Shown here piece by piece: positions 24,499-35,608 of a stretch of 64,000 bases of DNA. The DNA lies in the NCBI GenBank assembly GCA_009602735.1, contig WELA01002985.1:6128-70127 (forward strand), written 5' to 3'. Each line of letters begins with the position of its first letter. The first letter of the stretch is position 1. The position numbers and the translations under genes are program-made. The notes below the pieces were generated by a model, which saw only the letters and a program-made list of their open reading frames with translations, searched no databases and was not told where the DNA came from. The stretch is from Mesotaenium endlicherianum (taxonomy: Eukaryota > Streptophyta > Zygnematophyceae > Zygnematales > Mesotaeniaceae).

Positions 24499-25604
24499 AA
24501 ATTAATCTTTACTCACAAGCTCCTTATTTGCATGAATAGCACAAACATATGAACCATCTATGTGCAAATCAAAATGTATTTATAACCGGTTAATCCTTGC
24601 TTGTGCTCAATTAATAACACAAGCCGGTTAACGATCAATGATTACGTTGTACGGCCAACACAAAATATAGTTGACCACATATGTCGCATTAAAAGCCGAT
24701 TATTCTAATCTTTTGGCGCCTTAATTCTTGAAAGATCGTTGCACAACTTATTGTCAGCAGTAGCCTACATAGAATGTTCATATGGTGTGAACAATCAATA
24801 AGACTTGGATTTTGGCGTGTTGATCAACAATTTTGACGAGAAAATTTAGTATTTTGGATAAAGGTCCAACAATTAGCACCAGTTAGTACCCCATGATAAG
24901 AAGTGAGCAGGAGGGCTTCATGATTTGAGCTCCTTGACCTCTAGGAGCTTCCTAAAGACTAGTGTTTTCATCAGCTGTTTCATCAATAGAATAGCCTTAC
25001 TACGAGCATGATAAGCGTCCTTAACGCGACAATAGCCAAAATTTATATGCTCTCACAATCCGTCGCAAAAACTTTGATTTGTAAGTCTTGGATTGTGCTT
25101 GATAAAAACTGTAGCTCTTGGAAGCTAGTCTTTATTTAGTTTGTGTTTGTGTTACGAGGTGGGGTTTCTCTCAAACATCATATTAATAGTTCTTTATTTC
25201 AAGCATTTACGAAAATTCAACATTATACATTAACTTTTGGAATCACAATGAAATGCTTATTTTTGAGCTGTTTGATCACTTTCTTTTCTAAGTGTATGAA
25301 CCAAGCTAATACTTCAACTCGAGATCACTGAGAGGCTTTTGGAGAAATGATGTTGACACTTACACAATCAACTCGAGGCAACAGGTAAATCCATTCTTAA
25401 TTCCTCTAAGTGTAGGTTTGCTGTACGAGCTTTATGATAGCTGAAGTATTGTGTTGAATCATTAAAATTACAACGTCACTTTTATGTTGCCAGCTCAATT
25501 TATGTGGTGCCCTAAGTACCTCTTCCTTTTACTACATTATCTCCTGTGTGTAGCACACCGTTGGTGTGGGAACTTTATGCTTTAAGTAATAATTCTTAAC
25601 CAGG

Positions 25605-25700
25605 ATGGCTATCGATGAACTAAATCGATATGCTTCCACCCGAAGACCCAGTGTTTGCCGGCGAACATCAGTCAAAAGATCTTGTATGTGGTGTTAAATT
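25605..25700 (+). CDS. Possible short exon, unknown product
   Basis: An AACCAG acceptor-like string precedes an ATG (frame M-A-I-D-E-L-N-R-Y-A-S-T-R-R-P-S-V) that is open for about 27 codons. The homologous copy 1.2 kb upstream shows this segment has been duplicated. There is no recognisable domain; this could equally be a repeat. Confidence 0.2.
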
Positions 25701-25940
25701 GTTTTTCCTTCAATGTTTCAATTGTAGGTTTTTTTTGTGATTGCTTGGAAGAATGTCTGAATTACTGAATTCAATTGACAGGATGGCTCTTATTGCACAT
25801 CGTATTAAAGTTCATATTTGGATGACTAAGCATGTATAAAAACAATCACGAGGTTGTTACTTGTCAATTTTGGAACTATCCAGTTGTCCTATAGCTCTAT
25901 TGCAAGGAGGACAAAGGGAACTAGTGGTTCTTGACATGAT

Positions 25941-26276
25941 GTGATGGTGTATCTCTTCCAAGCTCAAACTGAAATGGTCATTTATGTATATATAAAATTG
26001 AAATTGCTACATGATCAATATTGGATTCTCTTTTGTGTGAACGGAGACATCACTAACAACACTGAGGGAAGAAGCTTGGTGGACCTCAATGCAATCCTAG
26101 ATCAAAATGCGCTGTTGCTTGGCAAAGCTGCCAACCCACCTAGTACTTCTTTGAGGCAGGACCTATTCCAGCGAAAAGGAAAGGGACTTAATCATATCAA
26201 GAGCATTTTCAAAATTGTGTCGAACACATGTGCACCTCGTGAGACCTTGCTGTTGATTGTCATGGAATCCTCATAG
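25941..26276 (+). CDS. Unrecognised frame of 111 codons
   Basis: The second half (about 26040-26276) has coding-like composition (G-D-I-T-N-N-T-E-G-R-S-L-V-D-L-N, then L-F-Q-R-K-G-K-G-L-N) and ends just before TAGGTACGC, which contains a possible donor. The first half is low complexity and may be intron. I do not recognise a family, and no neighbouring exon was found. Confidence 0.22.
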   Translation: MMVYLFQAQTEMVIYVYIKLKLLHDQYWILFCVNGDITNNTEGRSLVDLNAILDQNALLLGKAANPPSTSLRQDLFQRKGKGLNHIKSIFKIVSNTCAPRETLLLIVMESS

Positions 26277-26279
26277 GTA

Positions 26280-27115
26280 CGCTAGAGTGTCATCCACGTT
26301 CTTGAGCTCATTTGGCCTGCCAAGGGAGTGAGGCTTGCATTAAGGTTTACTTCTTGTTCGTCACGACATGACTTTGTGACGGTGGTGCTGCGACTTTTTC
26401 CTAAGCTTCCCAAGAACCATGCTAACACATGATCACTTTGTACCTTGCAATATTTTTTACCGTAAGGAATGTCTCATACAAAAGAGAGGTTTTCATTAAC
26501 TTAAATAAACCCTTCTTGCAAAATGACCTGATGCTTTGCAAATTAGTGCTGCTAGTCATTTGCATATGGCCTCCAATTAAAACCTTTTTGGTTGATACAA
26601 ATCTATCGCTACCACTTCTTAGAAATAAGGTCTCACACGTGAATGCAACCAGTCTTCTTTATGAAAATGGCTTTGCAATTTTATAAGATTGCATTTGAAA
26701 TTCGGACAATGGATGTAAGGTGTCGTGCTAAATAAGGTCGGGCACGTTCCAACTGTGAGTAATCCGAACAAAGAAAACTTTAGCGGACTTTGCTGCGATA
26801 ATGAAAGTGCGCAATAGACTATAGTAGTAAAAGGACAAAGCGAAAAGAGGTTTAAACATGTGATATTCTCATTAAAAAGTTTGTACTAATTACAGTGGGC
26901 AGTTCAAAATTGAAAACTAGAAAGAAGACAACTATTGAGGTCTAGCCCCAAAAGATCACTAATAGCACCATGTATGATCTTGTTAGAGTAGTCCTTGCAA
27001 GGGTAGTAAGCTTATGACTTTGCTCACCACAAGAGAAGTCTTCAAGTGACTAGGCCTGAACACGGTAGATTGTTCTTCACAAGAATACCAAGTGATCTTG
27101 AAGCACAAGAGAGAT
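26280..27115. other. Non-coding, nothing recognised
   Basis: AT-rich. It contains a short frame near 26429-26686 without recognisable features. It borders the left end of the tyrosine-recombinase element. Confidence 0.5.
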
Positions 27116-27285
27116 GAAAGTTGAAGGTTTGCGACATGAAATGTCGCAAACCAAAGTTTGACAAATGTTCAAATTTGATCGATTTCACACGTGTTGTGTC
27201 TCATCGACAAACGAAACCTCATAAGGCTTCTCGTTGCAAAGAAGCCTCATTGCAACAGGAAGGTAGTTGCTACACATACAGGCGC
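27116..27285 (-). repeat. Terminal-type repeat of the DIRS/PAT-like element
   Basis: The reverse complement of 48617-48785 at roughly 90% identity (shared TTTGCGACAT, CACGTGTGAAATCGATC, TTGTCGATGAGACACAACAC, GTAGCAACTACCTTCCTG). Relative to each part's own coding direction the two copies are direct repeats, and a third copy lies near 22260-22400. Confidence 0.75.
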
Positions 27286-27289
27286 GTAG

Positions 27290-28260
27290 ACATTGCATGC
27301 CGAGACCTACTCAAACAATCTTATGTCAGGCATACAACATCGCTTGATAAAGTACCAAAGATCCGCGAACACTCGAGACGCGGACGTGTTTGCTCACTTA
27401 CGAGTGATGACGGAGAGAGGTGAGGGAAGCCAGGGAGGCCTGAGCGACTTACGCAATGATGGCGAGCAGGTCAATGGTGAGCAGATTAACGACATCGGTA
27501 GGGCGAGCGCAGCGAGCCAGCTTACTGCTGACGAAATCGCCAAATTACATGCAGAGTTCGTTAAAGAGTACAAAAGCGAACAGGCCGAGCTCAGCAAGGC
27601 GGAATCGGCTGAGCTCAAAGCTGCGCAGCACGCTGCTCATCTCAAAATGGCCAAGTTACAGCAAGCAGTGAGCAAACTAGCGCAAAGCAAGGTCTCGTGA
27701 GCTCACGATGGCGAGGGAGCAGGGACGGACATCCTGCAGCAGCTCAAGCGGCTCAAGAGGAAAAGTGAAGTTGCAGGTGTGGACAAGTTGTCTTAGGGCA
27801 ACCGCGCCCAAATGAAGGTCATGAACAACCTTGCGGAGCTGTGCCACAACGCCCAAGATGCGCTGGACAAGGAAGACATTAAAGCGGCCCAAAGCGCGCT
27901 CACTGAAGGTTTGTCTTTGATAACTTTTCGGCAAAAGCAAATCATTTCCGCGGACTTGCATAGCTGGCCTGTGATTAATGAGGTTGTCAAGTCCATACAA
28001 ACTAAGGATGAGAGCGAGGATTGGGAGAATCGGGTCCAAAAGCAAGTGGCTAAGAGCAAGAAGGACAAAGAGGAGAAGAGGGAGTTTGATTTTAGTAGCC
28101 GCAAACCACGGGCTAGCTCGTATGCGTTTAAGGCTAACCCCCGCGCTCCTAGGATGTTTAGAAATGACTTGAGTTGCTGGCACTGCCACATGGTAGGCCA
28201 CAAATCTCGTTTTTGCCCTTCAGGGCCACCTGATGGCCCAGGCCCCCCAACAGAGGCAGC
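27290..28260 (+). pseudogene. gag-like region of the DIRS/PAT-like element
   Basis: Contains an Ala/Glu/Lys-rich coiled coil (about 27520-27690: E-I-A-K-L-H-A-E-F, then A-E-L-S-K-A-E), a second helical block (about 27812-28080) and a CCHC zinc knuckle near 28174-28215 (C-W-H-C-x4-G-H-K-x4-C), followed by a Gly/Pro-rich tail. This arrangement is usual for the first frame of DIRS-group elements. Confidence 0.75.
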
Positions 28261-29580
28261 CTTTGCTAGCACCTGCTCAGGTAGCAAACTTCCAGGGGCC
28301 TTATGGGCCGCCCCAGGGGCCTTATGGCCAGCCCCAGCGTTAATAGCATCTTTTGTTATTTGGAGTGTGAGTAGCTGGACATTGTTAACCAGGCCTTTGG
28401 CCTCCATGGACAAATTTAATCATTGGTATGATTAGTTTTTTTTTTTTTTTTTTCGGCAAATTGTTGCTGCATTGGTTGGCCACCTAGGCCCCCTGGACAT
28501 TTGGGTGCACATGCTCACGTTGAGAAGCATAACATTGTTGGATGTGGGTGGGATACCACGCCTAGGACTCCACAAATTGTTGTTGGTAATTCTTGTTGTT
28601 ATTGGCTATGTTGGATTGGTTGTTGACTCGGTTCTTGCTTGTGGTCGTTGCATACATGATGGCGTTTGTTGTAAATATTTTTTTGCTGTTTTGTTGGTTG
28701 TTATGGTTGCCGTTACGTTAGTTTGCTTGTTGGGCACAATAGTAGGCGGATGATGCATGTCCCTCTTATCGAGGGACGTACACCGCACGTATGGATGTGC
28801 GTGGGTGGAAGAAAGCCCGTTCAGGCCTCCTAGGTGCTGGCAAATTGCGCACGGATGAAGACCACTCTCATTGAGCGTTGGTTCTCGCGGCTGGTTTTTT
28901 GTTTGTTGGCGTGTCGCCCCTCGCGCATTGGCGCGTTGTATTGCAAGGCTGCTATAGGCCAGAGGAGTGTGGGCAAAAGATTTTCAAAGCACAAATTGAA
29001 TGCACGCGTACTGGCGCAAGTATGCATGAAGGCTCCTGCCAGCCATATAGGCATTGGCAGTAGGAGCACGGTTAGGGACACTTCTATGGAGTTTTGGATC
29101 GCCGCGTATAGAGGGGCTGCAATGCGATGTTGAAAGGGTGCACACTTGTGCCACACAAGTCGGTTGTCGGTGCATGCATAGCGTACCCCGATGCTGCAAT
29201 TGCGGAGCAGGGTAATGGAGGATGCCAATCAGTCGTTGACACGTTCGAGGCATCGTGGCCAAGACCAACCGCGGGTATGCTATATCGTGTGTTGGGTCAT
29301 AGGTAATTTTGTGAGCGACGAGAAGGATTTCTAACACGAACTCCAAGTGTTCTTGGGGCGGAAGGAAGAAGCCGTGCAGTCGGACGGCGTCGCATCGAAG
29401 GTACCACCGCAAATAACCGTGATTGCAGGAAATTCGGGAGAAAATGTTGCCTGGTGGAAACGTTGGTGTACGTCTTCCTTAGTCTCTCTACCATTGAGAG
29501 TGGCTACAAGTTGGTGTGGGACACGCATACTGCACCTCGGCATCACCAGCGCAACCATAAAGATGAGGAGAAACACATAC
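28261..29580 (+). other. Gag-to-RT linker of the DIRS/PAT-like element
   Basis: It holds a Gly/Pro-rich repeat (GGGGCCTTATGG occurs twice near 28300-28325), an 18-T run at about 28437-28454, and degenerate sequence where I find no domain. It is probably internal element sequence. Confidence 0.4.
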
Positions 29581-30914
29581 AGTTTGCCCGCGAGTCAGAG
29601 GGGGAGCTAGTAGCCTCCGGGGCTGCCAGAGAGTGGACTCTCCCAGGTCTCCCACACTGCATATGCCCCTTTAACGTGGTCGAGGGCAAGAAGTTACGGT
29701 TAATTCATGACCTGTGCCACGTGAGCAAAGCGTTGAAAAAAGTATAATTTAAGTATGAGGGGCTGGATAAGTTAGTCGATGTCGTGCACGTAGACGACTT
29801 CGTGTTTACCATTGACCTCAAATCTGGCTATTATCACGTCAAGATGCACGAAGATGCACATACGTTCTTGGGGTTTGAGCTGGATAAGAAGATTTACACT
29901 TTCACATGTCTCCCATTCGGGCTTGCGATCGCACCTTACGTATTCATACGAGTGGTGAAAGAGCTGGTGGGAAGGTGGAGGCAGATGGGGATACGAGTCA
30001 TAGCATATCTAGACAATTTTCTGGTGAGCTGTTCCAGTGAGGACGCCCACGCGCAAACAATGCGGCTGGTGTTAGGCGAACTCGCACTAGCAGGATTCAT
30101 GGTGAATATGCAGAAGGCAGTACTTACGTCTTCAAAAATCACACATATCTTGGGTGGTGTGATAGACACTCGTAAACTTTGGGTGCACATTGGCAAGACG
30201 CGCAAGGAAAAGCTCCTGCTAACACTCCTCCACGTTCGAGCTATGGCCCACAGGACCAGTAGCGTGCACATTAGAACGATAGCATCATCAGCAGGCCAGC
30301 TTATTTCCATGAAGGTGGCTTTTGGGGGCACCGCGGGCATGTACACACGCCATATGTACACTGTTATCAACCGAGGGTTTACTTGGGATGACATGGTCCC
30401 CATGACTGAAGGGCTGCTCCACGAGCTTGCTTTTCGGGAAGAGCACTTTGATGATTTCAATGGTGCTCCCATTCGGGCCACCATGGCGCTTGATTTTGTC
30501 ATGCACACCGACACTAGCGTGACCACACGGGGCGCAGTACTGAGATCGATGGCCTCAGGGCAGACGTGGGAATTGCTGGGCCCACACCCCGCTGCTTGCA
30601 TCGGGGGATCGTCAACATTAAGGGAGATACTTGCCGCTAAGGCAGCGTTGGATAAAGCCATCCAAGTGATAGGCGGGCGACAAGTGCTCTTGCGCGTTGA
30701 CAGCCAAGCAATGTATTATGTTTTGAGAAACGACGGCTCGTCTAAGGCAGATTTAGCAGATGCTTGTGCTCAAGTATTTGGTATTAGTCTTAGACACCAG
30801 CTCAACTTGTTCATAGAGTGGATTCCTAGGGAATTGAATGCAATGGCAGACGAGCTCTCTAAGCGAAAAGACTTGGACAATTTTTTCCTCCGAGCGGAGG
30901 CCTTTCAAGACTAG
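29580..30914 (+). pseudogene. DIRS-type reverse transcriptase and RNase H
   Basis: RT motifs in order: R-L-I-H-D-L near 29700, F-T-I-D-L-K-S-G-Y-Y-H near 29806, L-P-F-G-L near 29910 and the palm motif near 30006. After RT comes an RNase H-like domain (M-H-T-D near 30500, L-R-V-D-S-Q-A near 30690, W-I-P-R-E-L-N-A-M-A-D-E-L-S near 30820). The D-L-K-S-G-Y-Y-H and N-x-M-A-D-x-L-S patterns are those of DIRS/Ngaro/PAT elements. Part of the fossil element. Confidence 0.88.
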
Positions 30915-31302
30915 AAGCAGAGTGGGGGCCGCATTCGGTCGATAGATTTGCCATAGCAAGCAACACGCGCCTGTCGAGGTTCAATTCTAGGTGGCTAGAG
31001 GTGGGCGCTGAGGCCATAAATGCCCTCACCGAGCACTGGGCAGGTGAAAACAACTATTGTTTTCCACCACCTCAGATGGTCGCTCCAGTAGTCGACCACA
31101 TGCTGCAATGCAAGGCCAAATGCACGCTAGTGATACTCCAGTGACAGTCAGCCAGCTGGTGGCCGCGGTTGCTAGATAGCGATGCAGAGTGGATAGATTG
31201 TGTGCAGGCGAGCATTACGCTAGGCTATAGCTCCTCGATTTTGTTGCCTGGCACAGACAAGGCTGTGTTTGGGGGCAAGGGCATCCCTCTGTGCATGGTG
31301 CT

Positions 31303-31805
31303 TGTAGTGATTTGAGTTATTATATATTAGTTTGCATATATTTTGATGTTTTCAAATATATTTGGAGTAGTATTGTGTGGATTCGTGTGTGAATAGGTAC
31401 TCTAGTAACTTGGTTCATGTCCTTTGAACCTTCTAAGGCATTTTCGAAGTTAAAGGAAAGACCTAGAAGAACTCCACGTGGCAAAAGTCAAATGTGCCAT
31501 TTTTAGGTCAAAAGGACATGTGTACATTATTGTAAAAAGAGGTGGCAAATTTTGGGATGTGTTGGGTGCCAACACATTAACATACACCTTCTTAGAAATT
31601 ACTTATTTAGCAAATATATAAACAAGAGCTAGAACATAGAAAGACATTCCAGAATCACTCTTGTACTTGCCAAAATCCAGGAATATATTAACTTTCAAGA
31701 AGCCATCTCTCTTTCAAGAAGCTACCACTTGTGTTCAAAGATCCTTGTCTTGAATAGATAAACTATTCTGTTTTACTAAGTACTTTATCTATCTGTTTCA
31801 CTACA
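31303..31805 (+). repeat. 5' LTR of Ty3 element 3
   Basis: 503 bp with perfect 8-bp inverted ends, TGTAGTGA and TCACTACA. TATATAAA at 31615 is the likely TATA box. Confidence 0.95.
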
Positions 31806-31842
31806 GTGGTATCGGAGCTAGGCACTTTGGTAGCACAAGAAG

Positions 31843-33123
31843 ATGGCCGATCCTCAAGACCAACAGCAAGCTTTCGAAGGAAGCCCTTCCTCTCCAAGAC
31901 ACCCTCCTCCAGCGCCGATGGGAGAGCCCACTCAAGAAAATCTGCAACAACAAGAAGCACCACAAGGAGGAGCACACCCTCCTCCAGCGTCGATGGGAGA
32001 GCCTACTCAAGGAAATCTCCAACAACAAGAAGCACCACAAGGAGGAGCACCGTCAAATCCCGTGGCAGCCGCTATAGCAAAGTTGACCCCACCACAAGGA
32101 GTTCCCGCAAATGAGTGGGCAGCCTTCCTAATGACCGTCCACAACCAAGTGGGCTTGGCCACCTATGAAGCAACCGTGCAAGCGTCAAGAGAAGCTATGG
32201 CTGCCATGGTTGCCCCTATTGCGAGCAATGCTCAAAATCCAGCCCCGGCTCAAGCGCCTCCACAAGAGCCAACGAGAGCAAGGAAACTCATCAAGCCCGG
32301 CAAACCCGACACTTTCAACCCCGGGAAAGGTGCCAACCTGAATTTATGGCTCTACCAAGTGGAGACGTACCTCGCATTCCTTGAAGTACCCGAGGAGGAC
32401 TACGTTCCCTTTGCCGTTACCTTACTTAGAGGAGCAGCAACATCATGGTGGCGTAACTATCAAGCGGCTATATATCAAGCTATGGCGCACCCCATGCTCG
32501 GCCAAGAGCCCCCACCATCATATGCAAGATGGGCAGATTTTCGTGAGGCCCTCAAGAAGCAATTCATGCCCATCAATGCGGAGAAGATTGCCCGAGGAAA
32601 GCTCCACCATCTCAAGCAAACGACGTCCGTTCAAGAGTATACATCCAGATTTCACGCCCTCACTCTTGAGATCCCCAACATGTCTCTCGAGGAGAAGATT
32701 GACCGCTACATCTTTGGCCTCAAACCCAAGGTGGCAAAGGAAGTGGAGTTACGCGACTTGACGGACTTCTCAAAGATCATTGAAGTGGCCCAAAAGGTGG
32801 ATACCTTGGATTTCAAGCACTCCGTGCCTTCATCTTCACGGGTACCGACGACGCGGGTGTACGCAGCCCCTTCCACATCCGAATCTGGACCCACACCCAT
32901 GAAGATCGGAGTTATTAAAAGGGACCCCGCGGCTGCCCGAAAGAGTGGAAGACCCTCCAATGACACTTATGATGCAAGAAACCAGCAAGGAGTGAAAGCA
33001 AGACTCTCCCCGGCTGAAAAAGAAGCTCTCATGACGGCTGGACTATGCTTCTATTGCAAGGAAAAGGGCCATCGTGCACTTTCATGCCCCAAAAAGTTGT
33101 CAAAAAACGGACAGCGCCGGTAG
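31843..33123 (+). CDS. gag of Ty3 element 3
   Basis: An uninterrupted 426-codon frame. The N-terminus has a tandem repeat of about 25 residues (P-P-A-x-M-G-E-P-T-Q, then N-L-Q-Q-Q-E-A-P-Q-G-G-A; DNA about 31908-32057). A capsid-like retrotrans_gag domain follows (about residues 145-330, including A-T-S-W-W-R-N-Y and L-H-H-L-K-Q-T), and one CCHC knuckle ([14 protein letters not shown], about 33048-33090). The start Met is the first after the primer-binding site. Pol begins in an overlapping frame near the knuckle, consistent with the ribosomal frameshifting known in this family. Confidence 0.88.
   Translation: MADPQDQQQAFEGSPSSPRHPPPAPMGEPTQENLQQQEAPQGGAHPPPASMGEPTQGNLQQQEAPQGGAPSNPVAAAIAKLTPPQGVPANEWAAFLMTVHNQVGLATYEATVQASREAMAAMVAPIASNAQNPAPAQAPPQEPTRARKLIKPGKPDTFNPGKGANLNLWLYQVETYLAFLEVPEEDYVPFAVTLLRGAATSWWRNYQAAIYQAMAHPMLGQEPPPSYARWADFREALKKQFMPINAEKIARGKLHHLKQTTSVQEYTSRFHALTLEIPNMSLEEKIDRYIFGLKPKVAKEVELRDLTDFSKIIEVAQKVDTLDFKHSVPSSSRVPTTRVYAAPSTSESGPTPMKIGVIKRDPAAARKSGRPSNDTYDARNQQGVKARLSPAEKEALMTAGLCFYCKEKGHRALSCPKKLSKNGQRR
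31908..32057 (+). repeat. Tandem repeat in gag N-terminus, two units of about 75 bp
   Basis: Both units read CCTCCTCCAGCGNCGATGGG, continue GAGAGCC, and end CAACAACAAGAAGCACCACA then AGGAGGAGCA. They encode a Pro/Gln-rich spacer. Confidence 0.8.
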
Positions 33124-33378
33124 GCCAGGAGCCTACCACCCCAAGACCCACTTCACGAGAAGGCAACACGCCAAGTGAGGTGGAGACCCCCGTTGAAGAC
33201 GACGTCCCAGCCCCAATGATTTTGAGAGGTAGCCTTGGAGGAGAGAAGGTCCACATCTTGCTGGATAGCGGAGCTCAAGGCAACTTCATTGCTGCAAATT
33301 TCGCCACCAAGCACGGTATTACTATGCGAACTCTTGACCACGACGAGGAGATTATGATGCCCGATGGATTCTCCTAGN

Positions 33379-34157
33379 AGGGCCCCCCGGCTGCCCCCCT
33401 TCGGGGGGCACGTCGCCCCCTGCCCCCCGAAGGGGGGCACCTTGGCCCTATGCGGGGTTATAGGGCGGGGGGGATGATAGACATTTCCCCCGACATCCTC
33501 CCCACAAGAAAGAAAATAGACATCATAGGATCGGGACCCCGAACAGAACAAAATATTTGCCCTTTGGGCTCCCCCCGACATTCCCCCGCCCTACCCTTCG
33601 GGGGGCCCTGCCCAAAGGGCATGTCGGGGGGTACTTGCATAGGGCAGAAGTGCGGGGGGCCCGGAGGTCCCGCAGGGCCCCCCCACCTCTGAAGAGCTAT
33701 TGTGGGGGGGATGAATGTACATTTTTTGGGGGGAAAAATGTACATCCCGAAGGGGTCCGGGAAAATAGAGATTTTTTTGCGGGGGGCCCTCCAAAGGGCA
33801 AAAAATCTAGATTTCTTTGCCCACCCGGACCAGAGGGAGGGAGAGAAAAATCTCTATTTTTCCCGGAAGGTCCTTCGGAAAAATAGAGAGCAGAGAAAAA
33901 TGTACATTCCCTTCGGGACAAAATAGACATTTTCTCGCCCTATGCGGTAAAAAAAGAAAAACCATCTAGATAGTTTTTCCCTTTGAGGGGCACCGAAGGT
34001 CCCCCCCACCTTTGAATTTTACAGGTGGGGTTCTCCAAGGCTTTAGATTCTAGAATGCCCTCTCTCTGCCCTATGTCCCCCCCTGCCGGGAAATCAGAAT
34101 TTTGTCTTCGCCCGCCCACGATACGTGTAAATGGAAAAGAGCATCTGACAATCACAT
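33379..34157. repeat. GC-rich palindromic spacer
   Basis: No gene. It is a mosaic of CCCGAAGGGG, GCCCAAAGGGC, ATGTACAT, ATCTAGAT and one hairpin unit at 33678-33712. The open frames across it are low-complexity Pro/Gly products of these words. Confidence 0.8.
33678..33712. repeat. Hairpin unit, copy 1
   Basis: Arms CCCCCCCAC and GTGGGGGGG around the core CTCTGAAGAGCTATT. Exact core copies are at 34594-34635 and 35002-35043, with related units near 34004, 34276, 34500, 35176, 35440, 36830, 39176, 56420, 56995 and 57980 in both orientations. Confidence 0.85.
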
Positions 34158-34230
34158 GCATTCTTAGCTCAGCTGGATAGAGCAACAACCTTCTAAGTTG
34201 AAGGTCACAGGTTCAAATCCTGTAGGATGC
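34158..34230 (+). tRNA. trnR-UCU: tRNA-Arg (UCU), mitochondrial type
   Basis: 73 nt folding as a complete cloverleaf: acceptor GCATTCT with AGGATGC (one G-U pair), D arm GCTC/GAGC, anticodon arm CAAC/GTTG with loop CTTCTAA (anticodon TCT, Arg), T arm ACAGG/CCTGT with loop TTCAAAT. CCA is not encoded. It sits in organelle-type spacer. Confidence 0.95.
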
Positions 34231-34593
34231 ATCCCGAAGGGCCGACCCTTAAATATTCTTTGTACTATATGCGCGTCCCCCCACCTTTAGATTCTACTGT
34301 GGGCGGACGGTGTTTTCGAAAAAACAGGGCTTCATACACCGACCTGCTGGAATGAATGAACCCAGATGGCTACCTTGCGCAAAGCCGAGAGGTACCCGCA
34401 GGGCGCTTTCTCCCCTTCCCACCCCCCAAGCGTAAAATCTAGAGGCAAATTTTTAGAGCCCTCCGGAATTCTCGCCAGGAATCTATATTTCCCTGAAATA
34501 GACATTTTCCCCACCCCCTCCGACAATAGATCTTCAGAGGTGGGGCCGCCCAAAGGGCACCTTTTCATTTCTATTGTCGGGGGGCCCCGGCAG

Positions 34594-34635
34594 GTCATCC
34601 CCCCCACCTCTGAAGAGCTATTGTGGGGGGGATGA
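34594..34635. repeat. Hairpin unit, copy 2
   Basis: Arms TCATCCCCCCCAC and GTGGGGGGGATGA (13 bp, perfect) around core CTCTGAAGAGCTATT. Confidence 0.85.
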
Positions 34636-35001
34636 TGTACATTTTGGTCTCCCCCCGCCCTACCCTGCCCCCCTTCGGGGGGCACCTTGGCCCTATCCGG
34701 GGTCCCGAAGGGCCGTTGGACGGAGGGCCCGAAGGGCAAAAAAGGTAGGGGGGGGGGGCCCCGGGGAAAAAATGTACATTTTTCTTTCCCCTTCGGGAAG
34801 CCTTAGCCTTGGGCTAAGGCTTTAGAGCCAAAGCCTCTCCGGGACAAAATCTAGATTTTGTCCCGGAGGGACCCCCGACATTTCCCTTTGGGCCCGCATA
34901 GGGCAAGGGGGGAAAAATGCTTATTTTGCCCCTCTGGTGATCTAAATTTTGGTTCTTCCCCTACATTTTTTGCCCTTTGGGCAGGGTAGGGCAGAGGGAG
35001 G

Positions 35002-35043
35002 TCATCCCCCCCACCTCTGAAGAGCTATTGTGGGGGAGATGAT
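35002..35043. repeat. Hairpin unit, copy 3
   Basis: Same core CTCTGAAGAGCTATT, with arms GTCATCCCCCCC and GTGGGGGAGATGATC (near-perfect). Confidence 0.8.
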
Positions 35044-35518
35044 CTATATTTTTCACCGGACCTGCCCAAAGGGCCACAAATTGAGAGCCTTAGAGAACCC
35101 CCACAATCGAATTTGAGAGGGGAAAAAATCTACATTTTTTCCCCCCCGACGGGGCAAAAAAATGTAGATCATATGCCCCCACCTCTGCAATTCTATGGTC
35201 GGGGGATATCCGCATAGGGCGGGGGTAAAAGTCTTAATTTCCAAAGGAGAACCCCTTCGGGATGTACATTTTCCCGAAGGGCTTGCCCGGCCCCTGGGAG
35301 GCCCCCCCACTATTAATATAAAATTGTGCGGGTCCGGGAAAATACACATTTTTTGTCCTTTGTCGCCTTTCTCTGGAAATCTTTGCGCCTTTGCCCTTGC
35401 AGTTTTTCATTTCAACTCCGGCCTGGGGTTCTATGATCCCCCCGACAATAGAAATTCAGAGGTGGGGAGGATCATAAAATGCCCGCTCTTTTGACCTAGC
35501 TTTGCCGTTCTGCATCAT

Positions 35519-35591
35519 GTTTAGAAGTGGATTTGAACCACTGACACAAGGATTTTCAGTCCTTTGCTCTAACCAACTGAGCTACCCAAAC
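35519..35591 (-). tRNA. trnF-GAA: tRNA-Phe (GAA), mitochondrial type
   Basis: 73 nt on the minus strand beginning GTTTGGGTAGCTCAG, with anticodon loop CTGAAAA (GAA, Phe), D arm GCTC/GAGC and T loop TTCAAAT. The acceptor stem GTTTGGG pairs with CTTCTAAAC imperfectly but acceptably (G-U and one or two weak pairs). It lies 17 bp upstream of rps2 on the opposite strand. Confidence 0.93.
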
Positions 35592-35608
35592 TAAATTGAA
35601 CTTAACGT

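Larger units (their letters stand above)
27116..31302 (+). mobile_element. DIRS/PAT-like tyrosine-recombinase retrotransposon, first part
   Basis: It starts with a terminal-type repeat (27116-27285) that also occurs beside the recombinase part at 48617-48785. It then carries a gag-like region with a zinc knuckle and a DIRS-type RT/RNase H. It is cut at 31303 by Ty3 element 3, whose 5-bp duplication GTGCT is at 31298-31302. The remaining recombinase part lies at 48200-50048 in the opposite orientation. DIRS-group elements use a tyrosine recombinase instead of a DDE integrase. This is a fossil with a few breaks plus the nested insertion. Confidence 0.85.
31303..33377 (+). mobile_element. Ty3/gypsy element 3, 5' part (LTR, gag, start of protease)
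   Basis: It is inserted in the DIRS/PAT-like element after GTGCT (31298-31302). The LTR is followed by TGGTATCGGAGC (primer-binding site for initiator tRNA-Met). Gag spans 31843-33123, and a second overlapping frame begins the protease. The element runs into an N at 33378, beyond which organelle-type sequence starts. Its other end lies at 50049-55794 in reverse. The LTRs of the two ends differ by about 15 substitutions and one small indel in about 502 bp (3%), making this the youngest element here, perhaps one to a few million years at plant-like rates. Confidence 0.92.
34231..35518. repeat. GC-rich palindromic spacer between the two tRNA genes
   Basis: No gene recognised. It contains hairpin units near 34276, 34500, 34594, 35002, 35176 and 35440, plus repeats of ATGTACAT, AAATCTAGATTT, CCCTTCGGG and GCCTTAGCCTTGGGCTAAGGC, the last a 21-bp near-perfect palindrome near 34799-34822. 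Confidence 0.8.

Noticed and set aside
33678-35043. CRISPR-like array from the repeated hairpin cores
   Set aside because: Spacing is irregular, orientation varies, there are no uniform spacers, and the context is mitochondrial-type DNA.
33379-35500. Many Pro/Gly-rich frames in the organelle spacers
   Set aside because: They arise from palindromic GC-rich words on both strands and have no conserved domain; only rps2, ccmB, ccmF and rps11 are recognisable.
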